This document shows positions 7,901 through 16,465 of a stretch of DNA of 64,000 bases, in pieces. Below the pieces are notes generated by a model. It did not search any database. It was not told where the DNA came from and saw only the letters and a program-made list of their open reading frames with translations. Every line of letters begins with the position of its first letter. Positions within the stretch are counted from its first letter, which is position 1. Both the position numbers and the translations under genes were made by a program. Source of the stretch: Bacteroidota bacterium (GTDB lineage: Bacteria; Bacteroidota; Bacteroidia; Bacteroidales; CAIXZF01); NCBI GenBank assembly GCA_022709385.1, contig JAKLIX010000015.1, positions 46,414 through 110,413 on the forward strand. Reading direction: 5' to 3'.

Positions 7901-10830
7901 TGTGTAACTGACAATACGCCGGCATCAACCGGACCAGGATGGATCAAGGCTGTATAGTCTTCGGTCTCTCCCCAGGTATATGTTCCGCAGGCATGAATAT
8001 TGACAGGAGTATAGGCCTCGACAGCCACCACCCTGAAACGGGTGTAACCCGGCAGGGCGGTGTACGGCAGGGTCACAGATCCTGAAATGATGTTATTGGA
8101 AGATGTGGTGGGCCCTCCGGTAAATACCGTTTCGGCAGCCTCGTCAAATTGTCCGTCATGGTTCCAGTCGACAAAGGCCTTGCAACAGGTGGAATAAAAA
8201 CTTCCCTGGTATATAATACTGACACTGAGCGGGTATGTATTTCCGGCAGCCAGGTGTACAGGGGGCACATTGAGTGTATTATCCGTGTAAGTTGCCATGG
8301 AAGCCGGATTGTTGTATACCGGGGTGGCAATCCCGTTATCCAGGTTGCTGATGCTGACATTGCCGATATCTTCATAACCGGTGGAAGTGGCGGCAGAAAC
8401 ACAAATTGAAGGAATATTGCTTGCGACCTGCTTAACTACTGTATCATTCTCCGGAACTGTATCGCCCGGCACACTGATCCAGTCTTTAAAATAATAATAT
8501 TGAGGGATATTCAGGTCGGCGGGAGCAATGAAAGTGTAGACGGCCGTGTCGCCGGGCTGCAGGATTCCGGTGAAGTTTTCCGTCACCGCCGGAAGGTTAT
8601 TGATCTGATACGACAGGGGGAAGTTGGAAATTGCCTGGGAACCGTAGTTTTTAATCCTGACTCTGACTGTTTCACTGTTTCCCAGGTTAACACCGGAAAC
8701 CGGTGTAATATGTTGAAGCATGGCGCCATCGAAAAGCGGAGGAGTTGCAACAAACACCGTATCCGGGATTATCTCTCCGACACAGCCGTTTGACCAGATG
8801 GGCCTGATGTAATATACTGTTGTTTCATACAGGGGCGGAGTGGTATAGGTCAATCCTGTCGCCAGTTGTACTCCTCCGACGGGAGCGCTGAACCAGTAAC
8901 ATGTGGCCGTAGTGCTCACTGTCAGGCTTGCCATGGCTCCGTAAGCGATATAGGCTGGTGTAACAAGCGGTTGCGGAGGCATAACCAGGGAGATCACTTG
9001 TTTGACCAGGGTATCGTTCCATGGGATGGGATCGCCGGCAAGGTTGATCCAAACCTTCAGAAAGTATGTGGAGTCTTGGCCGGCGACCGGCAGATCGAGG
9101 GTGGCGGCGAAAAAATAAGTCAGTGTTTCGCCCGGAGCAATGGTTCCGGGGACGTTTTCGGTAATCACAGGGCTGGAGGGGCTTATTCTGTAACTGGCGG
9201 TCAATCCCCCCAGTATGCTGTCCTGCCCTTCATTTTTGATGTTGATCCCCATTTCAATGTCCAGCATATTACATCCGGAGGGAGGAATCAATATTTGCTG
9301 CAGGGAAGCTTCCATTGCCGCGGGTTCCGAAATGCTGAAATTATCAAGGCTGATTCCGGCCAGATGATTTGTCTGGTCTGATGTAAACACGTAGCGAAAT
9401 CTGACGGAACCGGCAACATGGTTGAGAAATCCAAGCTTGTAGGCGGATTTCTTCCATCCTCCGGAGTTGCCGTTCCATGCCGGTTTGCCATTTATCACCA
9501 TAGTACTGCTATACCAGTTGCTGCCAAGGGTGTCATTGACGCTTCCGAGTATCTGCCAGTTTGAACCATCCGTGGTATATTCCATCCGGGTACCGTCATA
9601 GTTCGCTTCCGTCCGAAAGTTCAACCAGAACTGCAATGTTGCATCCTCCACATCACTGAAATCGAAAAGGGGAGATGTGAGGATACAGTTGGCGGAGGCT
9701 GCATAGGCCGTACTCAGGTTCACATCCCATGCATTTGGGAGTGATTTGACAGAGTTCGTCTCGCCGTAAGACGGTGTTCCCAGCTCCCAGGCCGTATTCT
9801 GATTGGTGCCTGCAAAGCCCGGAGTCCAAAGTACTGTTCCTGCATCGAAGTAATCAAAATACGGCAGGGAGAGTGGTTCTTTTGCGGTGAACAGGATACA
9901 GTCCGTTTCCGGTTCAAGTGCAATGTTCACGGCGAGGGAGGCATCAATGGCAACGATGAACCAGCAAATCTGGTCCCCGTCGTTCACCTGAGGAATCAGG
10001 CCTGTCATCGTATCCTGTCCTGTAAGGCTCATTCCGGCAGTATCCGGTAAGCCATTATTGATGGTATAAACGATAAATGCAGTGTCGATCCCGCTGGAAT
10101 CCGTGATCAGTGCACTGACCTGGAAAGGTCCCGTATTCCATACCAGGTCGACTGGCGATGACGGAAGGATTACGATCTGGGGAGGGATCAACTCCCAGGG
10201 TGAGGCTTCAACCCGGACATTATCGAGAAACCAGCCTGCATTTCCCGAGGGACCGGACGTGCCTCCGTCCTGTAACTTAAAACGTACCATAGCTGAAGGA
10301 CAATTGTCCAGGATGGTCGAGAGGTCAAAGGTCTCTGTCCTCCACCAGGAAGCCTGAGGCACCGCCGCCGGAGAGGCCGGCAGCCATGCCTGGGGATAGG
10401 TTGCAGAATTGAACCTGTTGCCGGAGGTTGCAAACTGACCTGACCCAAGGTACTGTACATAAGTCAGTTGCGTCCAGGTGGCTCCTGCATTGGCCGACAC
10501 TTCGACGGTGGCATTGTCCAGGAAATCAACCTTGCAGATATGGTCGAAGACCAGGCGGACAGTTGACATGCCGGCAGTACTGAATGGAATGCCGGTCAGA
10601 TATACCGTATTCCCCGGTTTCACCTGGCAGGAATCAGACCGCAAAGAATTCGTTCCTGAATGCAGCCGGGTGTTGATGGAAAAACCATATCCCGGAACCG
10701 GAACAGAGGAATTGACCATACTGTCGGCCAGGCCCGGCAACTCAAAGTTTTCATGAAATGCATTGTACAACTGCGCGGCAGCATTCCCAGATATGCTTAA
10801 CAGCACGCAAAGTAACAGGAACCTGATCAT
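4981..10830 (-). CDS. 1949-aa mosaic surface protein with dockerin-like, cohesin-like and T9SS domains
   Basis: Secreted multidomain protein, no enzyme domain recognised. Seen, in order (approximate residues): signal peptide 1-19; MAM/jelly-roll-like domain 20-210; second jelly-roll 315-505; CARDB-like segments near 510-610, 700-800 and 965-1065; GEVED domain 805-960 (DWNHDGQFDEAAET, WGETEDYT); PKD domain near 1100 (WDFGDGN); proprotein-convertase P-like domain 1200-1400 (GNWTLKLSDDTPGDNG); SprB-like repeat 1490-1560; SdrB/carboxypeptidase-regulatory-like sandwich 1570-1640; dockerin-like module 1640-1745 (GGVNAVDAL, then the calcium loop DVDASGSVNAVD, closing LCAGDL); cohesin-like beta domain 1750-1850; T9SS type-A tail (NAHPNPAGSELEISF to LLKVIKL). 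By family knowledge the tail directs outer-membrane export and surface attachment. Interpretation as an adhesin or scaffold is inference. Confidence 0.85.
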   Translation of the reverse strand: MIRFLLLCVLLSISGNAAAQLYNAFHENFELPGLADSMVNSSVPVPGYGFSINTRLHSGTNSLRSDSCQVKPGNTVYLTGIPFSTAGMSTVRLVFDHICKVDFLDNATVEVSANAGATWTQLTYVQYLGSGQFATSGNRFNSATYPQAWLPASPAAVPQASWWRTETFDLSTILDNCPSAMVRFKLQDGGTSGPSGNAGWFLDNVRVEASPWELIPPQIVILPSSPVDLVWNTGPFQVSALITDSSGIDTAFIVYTINNGLPDTAGMSLTGQDTMTGLIPQVNDGDQICWFIVAIDASLAVNIALEPETDCILFTAKEPLSLPYFDYFDAGTVLWTPGFAGTNQNTAWELGTPSYGETNSVKSLPNAWDVNLSTAYAASANCILTSPLFDFSDVEDATLQFWLNFRTEANYDGTRMEYTTDGSNWQILGSVNDTLGSNWYSSTMVINGKPAWNGNSGGWKKSAYKLGFLNHVAGSVRFRYVFTSDQTNHLAGISLDNFSISEPAAMEASLQQILIPPSGCNMLDIEMGINIKNEGQDSILGGLTASYRISPSSPVITENVPGTIAPGETLTYFFAATLDLPVAGQDSTYFLKVWINLAGDPIPWNDTLVKQVISLVMPPQPLVTPAYIAYGAMASLTVSTTATCYWFSAPVGGVQLATGLTYTTPPLYETTVYYIRPIWSNGCVGEIIPDTVFVATPPLFDGAMLQHITPVSGVNLGNSETVRVRIKNYGSQAISNFPLSYQINNLPAVTENFTGILQPGDTAVYTFIAPADLNIPQYYYFKDWISVPGDTVPENDTVVKQVASNIPSICVSAATSTGYEDIGNVSISNLDNGIATPVYNNPASMATYTDNTLNVPPVHLAAGNTYPLSVSIIYQGSFYSTCCKAFVDWNHDGQFDEAAETVFTGGPTTSSNNIISGSVTLPYTALPGYTRFRVVAVEAYTPVNIHACGTYTWGETEDYTALIHPGPVDAGVLSVTHLPDTAEGMMQVHCMVKNYGPGPLFTIPLSYSVGNNPPVSEILSIPGPSGLPANGTVMFQFPVNYMIPQNMYTLQVYTQLPLDIDLTNDTCSMVVYGLDSCQQVIPQLSASNPPLVDSINILICANGSVSFNATALYPENDTYYHQSDSASLFIWDFGDGNIALGQAVSHQFPGQGGYEVFLTVKDCNGCSSQPKLVARVNITTPAIEAFNTGVGFCTGIPVTITAGSAETDHVQFHSSLVYHTLPQLMTFDTSKYIPDGGAASGITIESVLNVSNPGGNMVITDAGQVSMLTVNMEHSASGNLEISIECPNGQSVLLKSASQTDTCFLGLPLGITNHTQFDCISPPSCLSDPLQNPPGQGWTYRFSMNSQYDPMLLYANTGNCIPPPPGGFPLLDSGSYLPSQDFSNLLGCPVNGNWTLKLSDDTPGDNGWVFWWQLVFADSLMPYSWVYEVLTDSVTWVGPGILSSNNHEMIVFQSNPGIYTYTVNLTNTAGCSFDTTFTLEFLEGPVVSCSPDQTFLQAASTIVSCTATGGLPPYNYLWSFGGTGISEPVTTISTTTYYVSVTDSRGCTGIDSVRVTIGGCPYIMGQVLYDNLQLTPLSNVTAVLSSGGLPLADTLTGSQGDYLFADICQPGNYNISVNCTKPHGGVNAVDALTAMKSFVGMISLSPLQEAAGDVDASGSVNAVDALSIMKRFTGMSSQFAIPDWVFEDGEVLMQPGIPAVKNLHALCAGDLDRSHIPGAKTAMPFELTMSPETMIISNDIPIHLPVYTDIKERLHALSLVFEFDSQDIRIWDVIPESLDYEDNVFSDFLYKVDGNQLRIAWYSIRGLENPADQALFRISLTARKADWPPFRIAAGSEAAGFLGNIITPAALLIPELLPDPGELSLNAHPNPAGSELEISFFLPRAGRVQLSLFDALGQETKLTGILEKPGGLASQLISLSRMRPGVYTLRLMFYYPGQPEMKLLKVIKL

Positions 10831-11013
10831 TTCAAATCATGCTAAGAAAGTAATTTTTCTCCCAATTCAGTAAGACTCGTATCTTTTGTCATCGTTGCCC
10901 CATCTGCCCACTTCATCGAATCAACAACACCTCAGTCGGTTTCAATCAATGCGTTGATCCTTAGAATCTAATCGAATGGCTGCCTTCATAATGTTCCGAA
11001 TCTGATGTTGGTT

Positions 11014-12051
11014 TTAAACCGTCATCTCTCCCCTGAGCGGTGTTCCCAGCAGTCTGATCACTTCTTCTCTCGAAAAACCTTCACCCAGCAGGTACATCAG
11101 CTTGGTCAGGGCGGCTTCGGTCGTGATGTCGTAACCGCCTGTGACGCCGATTCTTCCCAGTCCGGCACTGGTCTCGTACTTTCCGATATCCACCGAACCT
11201 CCCTTGCACTGGGTCACGTTAAAGACGATGATTCCGCTGTCAATGGCACGCTGCAGCGTATCGAGGAACCATTGGTCGGTGGGGGCATTACCGGAACCGA
11301 ATGTCTCAAGGATCACGGCCTTCAAATCCCCGGTCTGAAGTACCGATTCGGTAAACTGCCGGTTGATTCCCGGGTAAAGCTTCAGTATGGCAATATGGGT
11401 GTCGAGGGCGGTATGGATTTTCAGTTTCCTGAAGTTCGGTTTGAGGATGCTTTCCCTGTTATAGCGGATATTCACCCCGATCTGTGCAAGCAAGGGATAG
11501 TTCCCTGAAAGAAAAGCCTCGAAATGTTCCGCATTTACCTTGCTGGTGCGGTTCCCGCGGTAAAGTTTGTTCTCGAAACAGATGCTGACTTCGGGTACCA
11601 GGGGCGTCCCCTCCTCATAAGCGGTGGCAATTTCCACTGCATTGATGAAGTTATCCCTTCCGTCGTTGCGGATCACACCCATGGGTAACTGAGAGCCGGT
11701 GAAAACCACAGGCTTGTTCAGGTTCTCAAGCATAAAACTCAATGCCGAAGCGCTGTATGCCATGGTATCGGAACCATGTAACACCACGAATCCTTCATAA
11801 GACTCATATTTCCGGGCAATCACTTCTGCAATCTCAGCCCAGAACGAAGGTTTCATGTTGGAAGAATCCAGCAGGGGGTCAAAGGCGTGAATATCACAGT
11901 GCACATTGAAATTTTTCAGCAAGGGAATATGCTGATACAAATGATCAAAGTCGAAGGGGCGTAGCGAACCGCTGTCAGGATCCTGCATCATGCCAATGGT
12001 GCCGCCGGTATAGAGAATAAGAACTGATGACATATTATTAGGAGACTTCAT
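11014..12051 (-). CDS. ansA: type I L-asparaginase
   Basis: Hydrolyses L-asparagine to aspartate and ammonia; 345 aa, the usual length of cytoplasmic type I enzymes. Seen: the N-terminal catalytic threonine motif ILYTGGTIG (T15, T18) and the second motif HGSDTMAYSASALSFM near residue 90, followed by the C-terminal AnsA subdomain (GNRTSKVNAEHF, LETFGSGNAP, QCKGGSVD). No signal peptide. An alternative start is M7 (MSSVLILY), which has a more typical N-terminus. Stands alone between two surface-protein genes. Confidence 0.93.
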   Translation of the reverse strand: MKSPNNMSSVLILYTGGTIGMMQDPDSGSLRPFDFDHLYQHIPLLKNFNVHCDIHAFDPLLDSSNMKPSFWAEIAEVIARKYESYEGFVVLHGSDTMAYSASALSFMLENLNKPVVFTGSQLPMGVIRNDGRDNFINAVEIATAYEEGTPLVPEVSICFENKLYRGNRTSKVNAEHFEAFLSGNYPLLAQIGVNIRYNRESILKPNFRKLKIHTALDTHIAILKLYPGINRQFTESVLQTGDLKAVILETFGSGNAPTDQWFLDTLQRAIDSGIIVFNVTQCKGGSVDIGKYETSAGLGRIGVTGGYDITTEAALTKLMYLLGEGFSREEVIRLLGTPLRGEMTV

Positions 12052-12206
12052 TAAACTTGCTGTACCTGATCATCCCTTGAAATGGCCAACATGGACTGTT
12101 CCGGGATGAGGACCCGTATATCCTTCAAAAATAGTCAGATTTACTGTATGAAAATTGCCCGCCCGGCAGGAATTGCCTATTTTTATGGCAACAAAGCGGA
12201 ATACCC

Positions 12207-14003
12207 ATGAGAAACAAATGCTTTTCTTCCCTGAGCAGGGTGTCTGGAGTGATTATCACCTCCATGGCCCTGACGGCAGCAGCGGTGCTGAACACAACGC
12301 CCTGCTCCGGCCAATGCTGCAATTATTTTGATTCGGGCCAGAGCCTTGGCACCTCACCTACCTTTGGAGTGGCGCTCGGTGATTTCGACGGGGACGGTGA
12401 CCAGGATGCCTTCACCATCGATGCCTATGAAGACATCGAAATCTACTTCAACAACGGAGCCGGCACGTTTACCCTGGCACAGCAGATCATCCCCATTCCC
12501 GACGAGGAGGATAATTTCGGCGTCCATGTGTTTGATGTGGACAATGACAACGACATCGACGCCATCGTGGTGCCTTTTTACAGTTCTTCCGGATTGAAGA
12601 TTTACAAGAATGACGGAACCGGCAATTTCACCCTTTACCAGACGGTTTCCTCCAACCTTGGCAGCCGTTATGCAGGCATCGCCGATGTGGACGGTGACGG
12701 CGACAGGGATGTCATCCTGCCCGGCGGGATGTCAGCTACCACCAAAGTCTTTAAAAACAACGGAAACGGTTATTTCACCCAGTTTTCCTCCATCACCCTC
12801 ACCAACTTCGGACAAGCCAATGACATCGCCGTGGGAGATCTGGACGGGGACTTTGACATCGATGCCGTGGTGGTTTCAAGCAATGCGGCCGGCAGACTGT
12901 TGCTGAACGACGGAAGCGGCAATTTCACGGATGCCGGGCTCACCATCGGAAACACCTCCGATTCATACTATACTGCCGAGGCCGGGGATATGGACAAGGA
13001 CGGAGATGCCGACCTGGTGTTCGGCGGCATGTATTGCCCGCTCACGGTGATCAAAAACCTGGGTGGTTCAAGCTTTGTCGTAGACAGTACTTACGCAAGC
13101 AGTAATTATGACAAGCATATGATCCTTGCCGACTATGATTTCGACGGCGATATCGATGTTTTCGTCTCCACTTACGGCAGCCATGGACTCGAAGTATGGA
13201 GCAACGACGGGGAGTGCATCCTCAGCCTCTGCTACCAGAACCAGCCACCCATGCCGGGCACCTATTCCCACGGCTTCGACATCGGCCTGATCGACAACGA
13301 TATTTACCTCGATGCCTTTATGGGAGAATTCGGCAGCAGCGGGGACAAGGTATTTTTTGCAGCCCCGGCCTTTTATGTGATGAATATACAGGCAACAATC
13401 TGCGACGGGGAAGTATACACTTTTCCGGATGGAACCTCATCCTCCGTGGCCATGGTGCAGACCAGCCACCTGACTGCCATCAACGGCTGCGACAGCATCA
13501 TCATCACCGATCTCAGCGTCACCATTGTCAACACGGCGGTTACACTCAACCAGGTCACCATCACCGCCCAGCAGGCAGGAGCGGTTTACCGGTGGCTCGA
13601 CTGCAACAACGGCTTTGCACAGATCAGCGGTGCCACCCAGCAAAGCTTCACTGCCACTGTCAGCGGCTCTTATGCGGTGGAAGTCACATACGACGACTGT
13701 ATTGACACTTCGGATTGCATCCCGGTGGTGGTGACCGGACTTCCCCGGGAAGTAAAGGACGGCATCAGCATCCGGCCAAATCCTGCGGGCGACTACCTTT
13801 TCATTGAAACCTCCGGACAATCCCTGCCGGTACACATCAGGATCGTCGATCTGTCTGGCAGGGTGTTGCAAGAAACCATATTGACGGAAATCGACCAGGC
13901 CCGCCTTTCACTTTCCGGATTGAGAAACGGCTATTACCTGCTGCATTGTTCCGACCGATCGGGAATCCTGTCCACCCTGCCCCTGGTGAAGGCCGGGAAT
14001 TGA
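12207..14003 (+). CDS. FG-GAP/VCBS-repeat surface protein with T9SS sorting domain
   Basis: 598 aa. Seen: signal peptide (about 1-38, ending in SGQC); then about seven FG-GAP/VCBS repeats (residues 50-370) with calcium-binding cores such as DFDGDGDQDA, DVDGDGDRDV, DLDGDFDIDA, DMDKDGDADL and DYDFDGDID, predicted to form one beta-propeller; an Ig-like stretch (about 390-510); and a T9SS type-A tail (SIRPNPAGDYLFIET to the C-terminus). Such propellers usually mediate adhesion or ligand binding; no catalytic motif is visible. The gene is followed within 20 bp by interspersed repeat copy A. High GC and typical codon use. Confidence 0.85.
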   Translation: MRNKCFSSLSRVSGVIITSMALTAAAVLNTTPCSGQCCNYFDSGQSLGTSPTFGVALGDFDGDGDQDAFTIDAYEDIEIYFNNGAGTFTLAQQIIPIPDEEDNFGVHVFDVDNDNDIDAIVVPFYSSSGLKIYKNDGTGNFTLYQTVSSNLGSRYAGIADVDGDGDRDVILPGGMSATTKVFKNNGNGYFTQFSSITLTNFGQANDIAVGDLDGDFDIDAVVVSSNAAGRLLLNDGSGNFTDAGLTIGNTSDSYYTAEAGDMDKDGDADLVFGGMYCPLTVIKNLGGSSFVVDSTYASSNYDKHMILADYDFDGDIDVFVSTYGSHGLEVWSNDGECILSLCYQNQPPMPGTYSHGFDIGLIDNDIYLDAFMGEFGSSGDKVFFAAPAFYVMNIQATICDGEVYTFPDGTSSSVAMVQTSHLTAINGCDSIIITDLSVTIVNTAVTLNQVTITAQQAGAVYRWLDCNNGFAQISGATQQSFTATVSGSYAVEVTYDDCIDTSDCIPVVVTGLPREVKDGISIRPNPAGDYLFIETSGQSLPVHIRIVDLSGRVLQETILTEIDQARLSLSGLRNGYYLLHCSDRSGILSTLPLVKAGN

Positions 14004-14020
14004 GAACCTGAGCTGTTTTA

Positions 14021-14119
14021 TGCCGACACGGAATGGGTTTGCGAAAAATGCTCTGATGCGGTGTACGGCATTACGCATACTAAAAACAGCTTTGCATGCG
14101 CAAACCTGTCAAGTATGAG
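14021..14119 (+). repeat. interspersed repeat copy A (full length)
   Basis: Begins CCGACACGGAATGGGTTTGCG, has the core GTACGGCATTACGCATACT, and ends TTTGCATGCGCAAACCTG then AAGTATGAG. GGTTTGCG near the left end and CGCAAACC near the right end are inverted. CATACT and AGTATG let the right half form a hairpin. It starts 18 bp after the stop of the VCBS-repeat protein. Confidence 0.85.
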
Positions 14120-14183
14120 GTTAAAAATTATCCCCGTAAATTTAAGAAAAAATATTCAATTTGCGGGATTAATTTGTAAACAA

Positions 14184-14393
14184 ATGATAATCAGAAATTT
14201 AACAGCAAGAATAATCAGCAGTCTCGAAAATTTTCCTGCAGTAGCTATATTGGGGCCAAGGCAGGTCAGTAAAACTACACTGGCGAAATCACTTAAAAAT
14301 GATTTACCGCATGAATCGCTTTACCTTGATCTTGAAAACCCGCTCGATGTCTCGGTTTTATCAGCTCCATTGGTACGAAAAAGAACTACCTGA
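14184..14393 (+). pseudogene. N-terminal remnant of an AAA ATPase (DUF4143-type)
   Basis: About 69 codons resembling the first fifth of the AAA plus DUF4143 ATPases (normally about 380-400 aa): IIRNLTARIISSLENFPAVA, then the P-loop GPRQVSKTTLAKSL and the following strand LYLDLENP. Two signs of decay: the Walker A glycine before KT is serine, and the frame stops at 14393 before Walker B. The sequence switches to an unrelated reading frame at about 14375. Not expected to give a functional product. Confidence 0.7.
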
Positions 14394-14497
14394 TCATCCC
14401 TAAGCTGAAAGTCCCGTACCGGCTTGGAATAAACATCCAGGTAACGGATCTTCTCCACTTTCTGAACCAGGAAGTGACGTTGTTGGACAAATTCTGA
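14375..14497 (+). pseudogene. C-terminal gene fragment, family not recognised
   Basis: In a different frame from the ATPase remnant, 40 sense codons run to a stop at 14497, with protein-like content (NYLIIPKLKVPYRLGIN, then LLHFLNQEVTLLDKF). No start codon is present. It looks like the 3' end of another gene joined to the ATPase remnant by a deletion. I cannot assign it. Confidence 0.35.
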
Positions 14498-14534
14498 CCA
14501 GATGAATCGTATATATATCGTGATATCTCATATA

Positions 14535-15347
14535 TCAGTCCGCTTCAAATAAAAACAAGGCCCTGGCATTTTTTGTGGTGACTTCCGCCACCGTCTCAGG
14601 CGATATTTTTTTGATTTCGGCGATTTTTTGTGCGATAAACGGGATCAGTGAAGGTTCATTCCTTTGGCCTCTTTTGGGATGAGGCGGCAGAAAGGGCGCA
14701 TCGGTTTCTAGGACGATGTAATCCAATGGAATGGCCTCCACCACCCTGGCCATTGCGGAGTTCTTATACGTGACCACCCCACCGATCCCGAGAAAGAAGC
14801 CCATTTCTATGACCCGCCAGGCCTGGTCTGCATCACCGGGGAAACAGTGAAAGACGCCGCTCATGCCTCCGGCCATTCCCGTTGGAAAAGTTCCTGACGA
14901 AATTTCCTTCCTAACGACTTCCATGGCCTCTTCCAGCGAATTCCGGGTATGAATTACCAGGGGTAAATGGTATTGCTCAGCCCACAGGATCTGCCGGCGG
15001 AATGCATCGATCTGTTCGTCCTTAAAGCGCTTATCCCAGTAAAGGTCAATGCCCACCTCGCCGATGGCACAACACTTTCTTTGCTGCAACAACTTTTCAA
15101 TCCAGGCCAGTTCCTCCTGGTAATTCTCCTTCACGCTGGTGGGATGCAGACCCATCATCGGAATACAGCATTCAGGCCAGGTATCGCACATGGCGAAAAG
15201 ATCCCCGGTGGTCCGGCTGTCGATATGGGGCAGCAGCATCTTTCCGACACCTGCTTCGAGGGCACGTGCAAGCATTTCAGGCCGGTCGTGATCAAACTCC
15301 TTTAAGTAAAGATGTGCATGGGTATCGATATATTCAACTTCTTTCAT
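14535..15347 (-). CDS. tatD: TatD-family metal-dependent deoxyribonuclease
   Basis: 270 aa, normal length for TatD hydrolases, TIM-barrel metalloenzymes with 3'-5' exonuclease activity on DNA. Seen: the metal-binding start YIDTHAHLYL (H10, H12), GEVGIDLYWD, the histidine segments LPLVIHTRN and GVFHCFPGD, and the late acidic site LETDAPFLPPHPKRGQRNEP. Divergent from the GT9 gene, with the two -7 boxes only about 12 bp apart in the shared promoter region. Confidence 0.94.
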   Translation of the reverse strand: MKEVEYIDTHAHLYLKEFDHDRPEMLARALEAGVGKMLLPHIDSRTTGDLFAMCDTWPECCIPMMGLHPTSVKENYQEELAWIEKLLQQRKCCAIGEVGIDLYWDKRFKDEQIDAFRRQILWAEQYHLPLVIHTRNSLEEAMEVVRKEISSGTFPTGMAGGMSGVFHCFPGDADQAWRVIEMGFFLGIGGVVTYKNSAMARVVEAIPLDYIVLETDAPFLPPHPKRGQRNEPSLIPFIAQKIAEIKKISPETVAEVTTKNARALFLFEAD

Positions 15348-15370
15348 GTATTCGCTGTTTCACACCGAAG

Positions 15371-15398
15371 CAAAGGTACGAGCAAATTCCTACCTTTG
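15371..15398. promoter_or_regulatory. divergent promoter: two TACCTTTG -7 boxes
   Basis: TACCTTTG is present on the minus strand at 15378-15371 (24 nt before the tatD ATG) and on the plus strand at 15391-15398 (15 nt before the GT9 ATG). Both match TAnnTTTG exactly. No clear TTTG -33 element is found for either. The two boxes face away from each other within 28 bp. Confidence 0.6.
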
Positions 15399-15412
15399 CG
15401 AAAAACACCGGC

Positions 15413-16465
15413 ATGAAGGTATTGGTGATCCGTTTCAGTTCCATCGGGGATATGGTACTTACCTCTCCCGTGCTGCGCTGCCTGAAACAGCAATTGCCCA
15501 AAGCTGAGATCCATTACCTGACCAAGGAACAATTCCGCCCGGTAATCGAGGCCAATCCTTACATCGACAGGATAATTACCATTCGGAATAAAGTAAAGGA
15601 AGTGATGCCGGAACTCAGGAACCACCGCTATGATCTCCTGGTCGATCTGCATAAAAATTTCAGGTCGTGGCAGGTGATTCTGGGCCTGAGAAAACCTTAC
15701 GGTACATTTTCGAAACTCAATATCCGGAAATTCCTGCTCTGCAGGTTCAACATCAACCTGCTGCCGCCCGTTCATATCGTTGACCGCTATTTCATGGCCG
15801 TCAAAAAACTCGGTGTAAGCAACGACAGGCTGGGACTGGATTATTATATACCTGAAGGGTCGGATCCCTGGAAGACACTTCCCGGAATGGCCCGAACCGG
15901 CTTTACCGCCCTGGTGATCGGAGGGAAACACCCCACCAAACAGCTGCCCCGGGAAAAACTGCTTGAAGTGTGCAAAAACCTGAAGCAGCCGGTTGTTTTA
16001 CTCGGAGGGCCGGAAGACAGGGAAACAGGAGATTTTATCACGGGTGCCCTGAAGGGAAACGGGCAATGGTCAGGCCCGGAACTGATCAAACATCTGAGGG
16101 ATCAGACAGCATACACGGAAAGAGTGAATGCCGTGGTGAATGCCTGCGGGGTGCTGAGCCTGCACGAATCAGCAGCGGTGATCAGGAATGCAGACCTGGT
16201 GATCACCCACGATACAGGCCTGATGCATATTGCGGCTGCCCTTAAAAAAGACATCATCTCTGTCTGGGGCAACACCATCCCGGAATTCGGCATGTTTCCC
16301 TACTACCCCGCAGATTTCAAGGGGCGGTCTAAAATTCTTGAAGTGAAAGGATTAAACTGCCGGCCATGCAGTAAGATCGGTTATAAGGCCTGTCCTAAAG
16401 GGCATTTCCGCTGCATGAAAGAGATACCGGCAATTGTACCGGAGGAGGACCGTTTCTGGCTTTAA
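15413..16465 (+). CDS. glycosyltransferase family 9 (ADP-heptose:LPS heptosyltransferase-like)
   Basis: 350 aa from ATG at 15413. The frame stays open upstream, but MKVLVIRFSSIGDMVLTSPV is the standard family N-terminus and the -7 box sits just before it. Seen: the GT9 N-terminal Rossmann domain; the C-terminal nucleotide-sugar domain with VIGGKHPTKQLP, VLLGGPEDRE; and the acceptor/donor signature ITHDTGLMHIAAALKK. The family transfers heptose from ADP-heptose in LPS core synthesis; exact acceptor unknown. Its last 71 bp overlap the convergent downstream gene. Confidence 0.88.
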   Translation: MKVLVIRFSSIGDMVLTSPVLRCLKQQLPKAEIHYLTKEQFRPVIEANPYIDRIITIRNKVKEVMPELRNHRYDLLVDLHKNFRSWQVILGLRKPYGTFSKLNIRKFLLCRFNINLLPPVHIVDRYFMAVKKLGVSNDRLGLDYYIPEGSDPWKTLPGMARTGFTALVIGGKHPTKQLPREKLLEVCKNLKQPVVLLGGPEDRETGDFITGALKGNGQWSGPELIKHLRDQTAYTERVNAVVNACGVLSLHESAAVIRNADLVITHDTGLMHIAAALKKDIISVWGNTIPEFGMFPYYPADFKGRSKILEVKGLNCRPCSKIGYKACPKGHFRCMKEIPAIVPEEDRFWL

